DNA from: Amoebophrya sp. A120
Taxonomy: Eukaryota; Sar; Dinophyceae; Syndiniales; Amoebophryaceae
Direction: 5' to 3'
Assembly: GCA_905178155.1 (NCBI GenBank)
Contig: CAJINV010000003.1
Coordinates: 9,307,979-9,371,978, forward strand
DNA: 64,000 nt
Shown: in pieces, positions 1-9,739 of the stretch
Layout of the letters: each line of letters opens with the position of its first letter
Position numbering within the stretch: the first letter of the stretch is position 1
Notes under the pieces: generated by a model
What the model was told of the DNA's origin: nothing
Seen by the model: only the letters and a program-made list of their open reading frames with translations
The model's database searches: none
Position numbers and translations under genes: made by a program

Positions 1-651
1 GTTTTTCCGGACGTGGATTTATTTGGCACTCGCATTGGATGGCCGCGCTTTGCGAAAATTGCAAGTTGGGCACTGTTCTGACAGCGGCACACTTCTAGGT
101 GCAGCGATCAAAAACTTCGAGCAAAAAGGTGTTGGGCAATAACGCAGTTGTAACTACACAGAGTGCCTAGCGCTTTCTTCTTTGCGGAATTTCCGTAAAG
201 AGATTTCTAGGGAGCTTGCTGAAGAAGTCGAAAAGCCAAAGTCTCTCCTCGTAGTAGCGTGTATCCTTTACCCCTGCTCCTTTATTCTGCCAAACCCTTG
301 TCGTCTGCCTTGTGCGTCTCGTTTCACAGTCACGTCGATGCTTCCATCTGGCGCAGCAACCTTTCATTGGTGTGGTCTCTAATCATTTTTTGACCTAGCT
401 GGTGCATGTGCGATCGTTGTCACATAGACAAGCGAGCAAGGCACAAACAACAGAACCACTGGAAAAATAATGAGAGCGCATGAACAAAAATGCGATACCT
501 TTACTAGAAAAATGAAAAACATAGGAGACAAATAATAGCCGCCGCACCGTCGGGGCCAGTGAGGTACTATTTGCGTTTTTTCTGTCGAGCCACCCTGAAT
601 ATTCCGACTGCAGGGCTTAAGAAGCCCTCCTCTGCCTATGCTCGGCTGAGC

Positions 652-790
652 CCGGTCCTCCGCCAGGCGGTGCCAGCCCCTTGGTGGCGGGATCCTCGGC
701 GCGCGGGCTGCCCCGAACGCTATGGCTCCGCCTGGCCCTCCACCAGGGGGGGCGGCCCATCCGAGGCCAGATCCTGAGCGCGCAGGCTGG
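652..790. repeat. Imperfect 79-bp tandem duplication, GC-rich
   Basis: Two diverged copies sit head to tail. The element GATCCT followed by a GCGCG-rich run and GGCTG occurs at 691 and again at 770, and the upstream part of each copy shares a CCTCC-CCAGG core. The offset is 79 bp, which is not a multiple of three, so conserved coding across both copies is unlikely. Confidence 0.6.
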
Positions 791-850
791 CTTGCAGTTT
801 TATTTGGCGGACTACGCATTTTTCTGCTTTTTGATTTTCGTTCGCGCCCC

Positions 851-977
851 GAAGTCAGGCCGCAGCAAAAGTCAGTGTCCGTGGGCTGAAATCTGCCTGC
901 GAGCCGGAACCAGCGTGCGAGCCGAACTCAGGCGACGGGCCGAAGTCAGACCGTGAGCTAAAGTCAAACCGTAGCTC
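851..977. repeat. 18-bp minisatellite, seven degenerate copies
   Basis: Units begin at about 851, 868, 888, 906, 924, 942 and 960, with consensus close to GAAGTCAGNCCGTGAGCC. Individual copies differ at two to six positions. The array runs directly into the twin palindromes at 974-1046. An 18-bp unit keeps one reading frame (a six-codon period), but the flanking frames close quickly, so it is probably non-coding. Confidence 0.75.
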
Positions 978-1046
978 AACGTCCGTCCGCGCCGCGGACG
1001 GACGTTGAGCGTACTGCGAAGGGCCCGCCGCGGGCCCTTCGCAGTA
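974..1046. repeat. Two adjacent perfect palindromes (37 bp and 35 bp)
   Basis: Positions 974-991 are the exact reverse complement of 993-1010 around one central C. Positions 1012-1028 are the exact reverse complement of 1030-1046, again around a single C. One base (1011) separates the two. The arms are GC-rich (cores CCGTCCGCG and GGGCCCGC). In RNA each would fold into a hairpin with almost no loop, and in DNA each could extrude a cruciform. No U-tract follows, so a simple terminator is not indicated. Confidence 0.9.
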
Positions 1047-2666
1047 ATACGTGCCCCGGTATCAATCCGGTTCGGGAACCGCCCCCTGTAAAGATTTCTC
1101 TCGCGCAACATGTACAACAGATTCCAGGCGGGCTGCGTGCTGTGTTTCAGCTTGTCCGTCGGCTTCATCTTTCTTCGATCATCTTCAAACAGCCTATCTA
1201 GCGCATACTTGACTAGTAAGTCTGAAACGGATTACGTATCTTGGTGGGGTAATAATAAAATATACAGGTGCTGGGTCATAGTTTTTTCCTTGCTCCAAAC
1301 TCGAAACCGTATATCACATTGTTCTAAGTGTTCCTCGCCGCAGGAAAATGATAGATTGCTCGTGTGGGCACACAATGCGATATTCCCTCTCGGGGTAGTG
1401 GTAGCGTATTCGAAATGAACAATTTGGTTTTGCCACTGCAATCAATACTAGGTCATACGGCGAGGTGTATGGTTCAGCGTCATACAGTGAACTCGGTATT
1501 CTCACGCGAGCCACGCTCGCAAGTGTCGCGTACACAGGATTGGCCCATTACTAAAGCTAACGCCGGCCCAGCAGCCACCTTCCTTCGCCTGGCGTATCTG
1601 CTACTAACTCTCGTCGTCCTCCAGCTCCTGCGTCGATTAAGCGGTGCCCACAGCTGCCTCCATTGCTGAGCGATAAATGCAGCAGTGCCACGTCATGACC
1701 GGCGCACTCGTGTCATTCCCTCCTGCAGGTAGATGAAACTTTTCACGGCCACGTAGACGATTATCAATGGAAAGCTGGAAGAAGATAGTATGCCTCGCGG
1801 TTTCTACCACTTTGGTCGCCTAGTATACTTCTCTACGCGCCGCCCGGTGTACTTATTTTCACATTTATCTTCATCTTCAACGTCTGCCTCTCGACATTCG
1901 ATCTCAATGTCTCCCGCATGAATTTCTGATTATCAAGCCAGTTTCTCTACATAATCTAAAACGATGCGCCCATTAGAGCGTATTCAGGCGAGACACTGAC
2001 ATTGACAACTGCAAAGGCTACTAGACAAAGTAGGCAGCTATTCATTTCATTCTCAATCTGAATTGTTTTCGCTCCAGTCGCAAAAAGGTGTCAAAAAGGA
2101 CGACACTTGCGCCCAACCTCGCACGGAAAAATGCGCCTCCCTGGTGCTGCACTTCAACGACATACAAAAAATGTAGCTGTGCGCTCATACAGTGACCGTG
2201 GAGGAGAGCGGTGGCTTGTCTGCATTCGCTATAGATAGTTCTTCGCCATTTATTACTGCGCTCAAGGCCTCTCAAAGTTGCGCACGCAAGCCTCAGACTA
2301 GACAAAGCGCGAGGCTATAGCTGCCTGCCCCGCGGTCTATTTTGCAGTGGTGCGCGACCTCTTCCCATTTTTTGATCCGTTTGTAGCCTTTGCGCACGGA
2401 CGGATCGCTGGTGTGAATCAGGGCCCACAAAAGTTTTGCCCGTGGCTGGGACGGGTTTTGTTCTCTCCCAGCAAAAAAGAAGCTAAGGCTTCTGACCCTT
2501 CGGGCTAGTGTACGCCCACCCGCGTCCGTGCTAGCGCACCGCGCCATCAACTACTCCTGAAACCTCATTCTTTTTCTCTCTTGGAACGGCGAACGACACA
2601 GAGCCACTGAGGACTTCGGGACATTTTTTTGGAGTTTTGGAAAGGGCTCGCCCGTTCGCAAGTTCC

Positions 2667-2722
2667 GCACTTCTGATGGTGCAGCACCAGCAAACCGCCA
2701 ATACTGCACTTCTGATGGTGCA
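2667..2722. repeat. 17-bp direct repeat, two copies 39 bp apart
   Basis: GCACTTCTGATGGTGCA occurs at 2667-2683 and again at 2706-2722. Each copy is itself partly palindromic (GCAC...GTGC). No gene is associated. Confidence 0.8.
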
Positions 2723-4421
2723 CATGAGGCAGAGCCGCCAGTGCGGCTGGGCTTATGTTTTTCATTCTTATACTCCCAATTGACATTGAGAAGTTGCAAG
2801 TCCTTCCTTTGCTGGCGATACGGGAAAAAAGCCGCCGCCTAGAGCGATCGCGACCTCACGATATACTACGCGCATCCAAGAACAGCAGGGCTCACGCTGC
2901 AAAGGAGAAGCGAACGCAGACCCGTCCAGGGTTTGTCCGGTCAAGGAAAGACCAATGAGCTGCTCGTACGTATGCATCTGTTCCTCGTGTACAATTTAAC
3001 AACCCCATCCTCGAAGGCATCAGGGCGTGCCGACTCAAGTTCATTTGCTGTTGTCTCCTTTCACGCGAAACGGAAGCAATAAGTAAACACTAAAATCAAA
3101 CTGCATCAAGAGTCTGTATGTACAGGAACGTGATCATTTATCTGCGATGCGTTTTTTATCTTAGAAAACAAGCTCCTGGGGATTTTTACGCACAGGCTAC
3201 TGCTGCCGCGCTCGTACTTTGTTTTCAGCTGCAACAAAGCCACCACATTAGCACTACCCAGCTTTAGACCAGCAGTTCCTTTGACTTTTGAGGAGCAGCA
3301 TATACTACCTCATATGAATAAGTACAAAGGCCCGCGCCAACACAATAACTGCAAAAAATGTCACGACGCGCGCACGGGTACCTAGCGAGCACCCGGGGTT
3401 GCGCATCAGGCAAGGGCAGGGAGCGACGGAGGGGCGGCCGGAAGCGTTCGCGGCGCCGCGGCACGGGCGCCGCAGTAGAGGGGCCGCGCGCCCTCGCGGC
3501 CGGTAGCGTCAACCAACAGGGGCCGGAAGCAGGGGGCCGCCACAGTGGCCGGCAGCAGGCGGGGGCGGAAAGCAAAACAAGGGTGGGGGGAGTGCGCCCC
3601 ACCACCACGCCCCGTACAGCCAACGCAGGTGGGTGCGGGGAAACGCGGGAGGCCGCGCGCCAGTACGGCCAGCGACGCGGGCAGGCCGAGCGCGTAGACA
3701 ATGCGGGCCATGACCCCCTCCCGCGGCCGGGGCGCAGCCGCGCGCGGGGATCGGCAACGGCGTCACTATGGAAGACGCACACGCTCACCGTAGCGACTCT
3801 CGAAGCGTTGAGTGCATTTGCATACACGCACGCGCACGAAACAAACAGCACTTCTTGCCTTAGCCTTTCGACGAAATTCTTGACACGCGCGCTCATTTTC
3901 GAAGGAACGATGGCACCCAGCAGGTTTTTCGTGAGTAGCAGCACTACTTAATTGCGCGTCCTTCACCCTGTCACTTTTTGCATATTTTGTATTGGCCCGG
4001 AACCTGGCATTCCTACTCTAGTATTTCAATATTGTACACCTTGCGCTCGCCCGCGCACAAGCACACAGAAAAGAAACAGCAGTCGTGCGATGCCTTACAG
4101 CATGGCTCTGAGTTCAGTCAATCATTCAAATCATACTAAATTCTCGAGGCGTGGTCACATCTTCGAAAACGTGAACTTTCTGCTAAATTCAAATCAATCA
4201 ACAATCTGGATCATTTCTCACCGTTTATGTAATTGTATAGGAAATAGGTTCAGGTAAAGACAGCTTCAAAGCTTCGCCCTCTTCTTCATCCAGTGCACGT
4301 ACGTCCTAACCGCATCAAGAGACCAGTAACGCAGAGGCTGCATTCCTGGAGTTTGTGTTTTCTTTTCTCCATGCGTTTCGAATTTGCGCGAGGACGCTGT
4401 TCCTCACGACCACAAGAACTT

Positions 4422-7400
4422 TCACGCGTCCTCGATTCCCGCAATCGCGATGTCGGGATCTTTATCGTACGGGTTGTTCATGACGCGCGTCTTCGAAGTG
4501 AAGTTGTACCTCATTACACGTGAATCGATGATAATTTCTTGCACAGCTTCTCTTTCTCTGACCTGCATGATCATGTTGTGTCATGAACAGATAGACAATG
4601 AGTCGAGGATCTGGAGCAATCAGCTCTGTGCAAGGACGAATTTATGTACGTCTGAATACCAGTAAGTATTGAGATTGTCATCTTTAAATGCCACCCAAGG
4701 CCCGGACTCCGCGGTACTTCTGGCGCGATCCGTAAGCACCTGCGCCTCCTCCGGTGGCACCAGAAAACCCCCTCGGAATACCTGCCCCGTATTGTCGATG
4801 GTCACGCGTATCGGAAGCAAAAGTGTGCCCACTGATGCCTGACATGCTCTGGTACGCCAGTTGTATCGTGCAGCTGTCATAACAAACTTCTACGACTTAC
4901 GTTGCGAGCACGATGTTGCTGGCACGCATGCAACTATTCTTTGTAGAATGCCCATAAATGACGTCTGCACGCCGACGCCAGAATACAACTTTCTACCAAC
5001 CCAATCAAAAACTCATCCCGATCGGCGCTTCTTTGTAGCCGAGAGCTGAAATTATGCTCATGACGAGGTTTTCCCAACCACTACGCATGCAAAAGTGGAT
5101 TCGTGGGGACACTTGTCAATGTTGTAAAGTGCACGTGCTGCCTTCTCTTGCCCTTGCGGTGGAGCTTGATGAAACACTCGGTGCAGAAGAGATCCACACA
5201 GTCCTCGCAAAGCACCTGAGAAATTCATTGCGTTGCGAAAATGAAAATGCGTGTCGAGGAGGGTGCCGCTCTCAAGTGGATTCTATATGCATCCATCAAA
5301 TAGCAGGGTCCGTTTCTATGCGGTGCATGACACAAACAGAAAGACTAGGCACATCCAAAAAAAAGGCTTCTACGCACCGCATGACAAGTTTTTCCGACCC
5401 ACAGTTAGCTGTTTGCTAAGTAAAAAGCCTCCTGCCATGCTTGGTAGCAGTAGCAGGTTTAGACTCAGACAAACTCGCAGTGTGTCCATTTATACAACTT
5501 TTCGCGGACCTAAAATCAGTTTTAATGGCCCTTGTTTCTTTCCCAATCTTGTTTAGTGCAAAAAAAAAAGTAAAAGTACACTTGCGTTGTAGTGCTCGCA
5601 CTCGAGGCAAACTAAGCCGTTTATTATCCTCTTGAGGTGATTGTGGAGTTCCGGGCGAGATCGGTTATCGTAATGAAAGGTACCCGCGTCGTCACGCTTT
5701 TCATGGTTTTTTGTGTCGCCGTGTAGCACATGAAAAAGCACGATGCCTGAAAGCAACGAGAGCGATTGACTTTTGTAGTTTACCAAATATAACTTCAAAA
5801 CTTCGAACAACTCAAAGCATTGTGCCCATTGGGTGGAAACAAACTTCTTTGAGAGGACATCATCAGATGCAAGTCGACACAAAAAACATTGCGAACTTGT
5901 AGCGGGTACATTTTAAATAGGATAGGCGTGCGTCGATACAAAACACTGGTCACAATAGAACAGGCCGCACTGGATACCTGTGAATTCGAAAGAACCAAGA
6001 GACATTATAGGGACCTTCAGCATGATTTGCGTGGCAGTTGTACACGCTGGCTTTATCTTTACCTTCATTCATCATGCATAGGCTGCTTCTGCAGATGCGG
6101 CGCACTGTCGCAAAATCTGAAGAAGGCCAACATCCCATGGCCGGATAAATATTTAAGTACATTGGCAGGACGCGATGAGATGGTCGCACGCGGCACAGAC
6201 CAGCTGCTCCACGTCCTGTATGATGTGGCCTCGCCTTTTCCCTGTTGCGTGGGTCGCATTGAAGCAATCCTGGCAGAAGAAATCCTTGCACTGCTGGCAC
6301 TTCACAACCGCGCTCTTCTCCTCGCATTCTTGGCACATAACCTGATTAGTTGAAAGTAAATGTGGACGCAACGTCCCGACTTGCAGGGCTCTCTTATAAT
6401 TTCTACTCGTGCTGACATGCAGCAAAACACTAAACAACGACGTTGCACAAGCAAACTTTCGTCCTCGACGCACATCATGAGTAAGGACGATCGGTATCGA
6501 CACTACAATAGATCGATCTACTTCGTACCACTGTGTCTGGCTTCCTGATCACGTCGACCTTCACCTGCTGCTTGCGCATGCGCCGCAAGAAGTCCAGCGG
6601 CTTTTCCAAATCTTGCAATATCGTGCCCAAGTTGAATTGCTTTTCGACGTATGCCTCGATCGTTTGCTTGATTACCTGACGAAGTTGTTGAAGAAGTCTG
6701 GTGTCCGCTATGCCTCACTTCAGCTGCAATCACACGTAGGGTGTCGATCAGAGAGTCATGCACTTTCAAGCGAGCGCTTGTGCTTGTCAAAGCGACACAC
6801 GCATAATGGAAGCAAGCAAGTACTCTTGCGAGGAAATATTCGGCCTTGGTTTCGCACTCGAGCAAAAGTGCCACTTTGTCAACCATTTCCGGGGTCATGG
6901 GCGGCAGGTGGCTCGTGACGCGATTCAGAATCTCTGTGATAATACCGCTCAGACGGGTGCTATTGGAGTCCAGATCCGTTTGCTGTGTCGTTCCACTCAT
7001 TTTCACAAAGGAAGCCTGCTTGTGATACCTGATGTTGCAGAAATTCGGCACCAAGACTCCAGTACTTGTTCGATGATGATACGTTTCTGAACTTCCGCCA
7101 TCAAAGTGAGACGCACAGGACCCCAACGAATTTTTAATCTTTCAAGCACACAAAAACATACATGGACAGTAATCGCGTCCTGAATCAATTTTAATATGGA
7201 ATAAATGCCCTTAGCCCACTTAAGTAAGTATAGAGGGCCAACAAGCTTCATGGCAACTTATTCTGAGCAAGGTAAAATACAGTCCGGCGTATTGCTCGAG
7301 AAGCGGATGAAGTTTCTCCCTATCACAACGCAAATTGCCCCTGCCCAGCCTTCAACTTCAAAGTAAGTAATTTCCGGCTGCATAATTTAAGCACCATGCA

Positions 7401-7747
7401 GAGATAGCGGTGGTCGCTGCCAGACGAATAACCTGTGGACTTCTGAGGAGTACTCCACCGAGGTGGCGTTACTGCATCACAATTGCTCTAGCGTCGAGGG
7501 GAGCGGCCTCGGGACAATTTGCATTTGATTAATGCAACCGCTTCGTCCTGACGTGGTAGTACATGGTTTCACCATTTTCGTTTGTGAGCTCCCGCCAATC
7601 CTTGGACGGCAAATCGGCTTTTGCGCACTGCTCTGCGATCCAGAGGTATTCAGGTTCGTTGACGGCATCGATCCCGAGCATCTTTGCCACCCCGACGATG
7701 ATCTCCGGGGAGACATGCTTGGTCACCGGAGCCTCGTCGCCGTCCAT
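4422..7747 (-). CDS. WW - coiled coil - B-box - B-box - WW protein with CEP164-like N-terminus
   Basis: Multi-exon gene. ATG at 7747 lies in an AAAAATGG context. Exon 1 (7747 to about 7553) carries a helix of the type that precedes the WW domain in centrosomal CEP164 (EIIVGVAKMLGIDAVNEPEY), then a WW start (DWRELTNENGETMYYH). Helical or coiled-coil segments follow at about 7072-6825 and 6697-6565 (VIKQTIEAYVEKQFNLGTIL). B-box 1 is in exon 6341-6161 (CQEC, CQQC, CQDC, then two His). B-box 2 is split over an exon ending at 5586 (CLEC) and exon 5215-5113 (CEDC, CTEC, two His). A second WW is split over about 4860-4660 (GPWVAFKDDNLNTYWY) and 4509-4422, ending ...AGIEDA-stop (TGA 4424-4422). The last intron fits GT-AG. 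The intron interrupting B-box 2 fits GC-AG (GCAAGT donor). A ciliary or centrosomal adaptor role is inferred from the CEP164-like part; the whole architecture is not one I can name. Joining all exons into one gene is inference from order, strand and matching frames. Confidence 0.75.
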
Positions 7748-9739
7748 TTTTGCCTTTGCTCCTTGTGCAGCTAGAAAAAACTCTGCTCCCTCCGCACTTT
7801 GTAAGCGCCCGCCGGTCCTTGTCGAAGCGGCCTGCTGTCTTGTAAGAGGAGGAAGAACCTCCAGGAATCAAAACCGTACACAGCTGCCAAAATTTTCCCC
7901 GACCGCGGCAGAAGAGGGATGTCCGCTACGTAACCGGAAAGTGCTCCGCTTGAACGACCGAGATGTTTCCTCCAGCTCTCGCAACGCGCCGTAGGCACTG
8001 TACGCGGACTGTTACGAGGAACCGAACCCGTTCTTGGTCGTCTGGTTCTGGTACCGAGGAAGCCTATAACATGTCGGTGGCGAAACTGACTTCTGGTCGT
8101 CTTTCGGAGAGTTGAATGCAGTTTCTAGTCCTCAAAACCACCCCAAAAGGAGATTCTAATGCGTCGTCTCCGCTTCTGCGGATGTACCTTTTTACAGGCT
8201 CCTCCTGCTACCAAGAATCCGTCCTATCCAGTGCTATTTGCAGCCGACGCCAAGAGATCCGATCTTCTGATATCACGTGCTGGTTGTACTACAGCCGGCG
8301 CAACTAGCTGCTCGCAGACTTACTTTTCCACGGTGAGAGGAAGTATCAATATTTCCTACCACGTAAAACAGCAGCAGCGGGAGGAGCAAATAGGCGGGCT
8401 TCACTTTTTTTAATGCCTCGCTTCACCGGAAAGGAATATAGTGAATTCCCAACTGCGTGCAGCAAGAAACATGTGTGTGTTCCTTCGTCCAGTTCTCCGC
8501 TGAAGAGAACTGGACGGCGTCAAGAGTATCCGCGAGCCATCCCTTGCTAGACGTAAGAAAGTATGAATTTTTGAAGTTGAGCTGTTGACAATACTTCGCA
8601 AATCAAAACAAAGTCAAAAAGTGATGACCCTAAAACCACACACGAAATTGAAATACTAGAATGAAACAACGCAAAAACTACAAAAACAAAAGCGCAAATC
8701 TACGAATTGAGCGCCATGCGACTTTAATTGCCCAGGCCCCTCTGAGTTTCGAGCTCAACGAATGCCAGAAGCACGATAAGTCCCCCACAAGGTGAGGGGG
8801 CAAATTGCGTATTTCTCTTGTTCTCTACAGCCATCGCGATGCCGCATGTGTGTCCCTCTGTAGTCGAAAGCTCACACTACCGTCAGACTGCATGTGTCTC
8901 TCTCGATTGACTGCCAACTTTCTCGAGCGAACAGAGACGACGAATGTTGCGTCGGAAACTAGTCTTGCACCGTGTCACGTAGTGGCTTAATCCTAAACGG
9001 ACCAGATCAATCCGCGCACTGAGGCAGGGACGTACTAAAACAAGTTGGCGCCGTCTTGATGTTGTAGTGAGATAAATAGTCCGCAGTCGAAGCGCAGCAA
9101 GTGGCTTAAGTATATTCATCGCACAAAGTCGCGCTTCACGCTTTCTCTCCAGAGAGGCAAAGAAGGCGCCCTCCTTCCTCATCTTGCGCGGTCGCCCTCG
9201 CGTCCTCAGAAGTCAAACCAATTCCACTGATACATCCTAAAAAACGGACGAGGCAATATCCAAAGCAATGGCTGTTGACGATCACAGCGAAGGGAAACGC
9301 GAAAGCCGTTCGGCGCGACGCTGTGCGAAAACAGGGCAATTCTGCGCTCACCTCTTCCAGCAGTTGGTCCAGCACCGGATCCGCGCGCTTCGTGGCTCAG
9401 TCGAAGGGATTGTGGTATCGCACTTTCGTTCGGGTCTGCGGGGGCGGCTGCACGTGCTCGGGTGCGGTTGGTTGGGGCGCGGGCGCTGGCAATACTTGCT
9501 CCTCGTGATTGGCGCTTGAATCACCGTAGTGCCGTTGCTCTGTATTTTCATTCCAGTGGCGCGTTTATTTTGCTGTCGTTGCCTATGGTTGTCTAAATTT
9601 GGCCTAGTGGACGGAAAGGACCTCAAGCGCAACGTCATCAGGTCTAGTAGACATCGACACTCTATACTCTTTCACGGAACTAACAAAAACGTGGTGCCTG
9701 CTCGGATAATAAACTACATCTATTGATAACTAGGTCAGA
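7748..9739. other. Intergenic region with one coding-like block (9352-9563, minus)
   Basis: Most of this 2-kb gap shows no recognisable gene. On the minus strand a Pro/Glu/His-rich frame runs from about 9563 (NENTEQRHYGDSS, then a PAPAPQPTAPEH stretch) to NPFD. It meets an in-frame TGA at 9399-9397 and continues sensibly (ATKRADPVLDQLLEE) to a good GTGAGC donor at 9351. It could be an exon of an unrecognised gene or a decayed exon. The rest, including 8000-9300, holds only short random frames. Confidence 0.4.

Larger units (their letters stand above)
1..4400. other. No supported gene; repeat-bearing intergenic region
   Basis: Only short, mutually overlapping open frames occur here, with no family motif or codon-like composition in any of them. 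The stretch lies downstream of the last exon of the minus-strand WW/B-box gene. It holds three repeat structures listed separately (652-790, 851-977, 974-1046), a small direct repeat at 2667-2722 and a GC-rich island at about 3360-3770. Exons of an unrecognised fast-evolving gene cannot be excluded. Confidence 0.6.

Noticed and set aside
3264-3951. 226-codon minus and 197-codon plus ORFs over the same DNA
   Set aside because: They are low-complexity Arg/Gly/Pro/Ala translations of a GC island with no supporting signal.
4509-4660. GGTA repeat at the last intron of the WW/B-box gene as an introner scar
   Set aside because: The same join is obtained with an ordinary GT-AG intron (TACTG|GTATTC ... 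AATGAG|GTAC).
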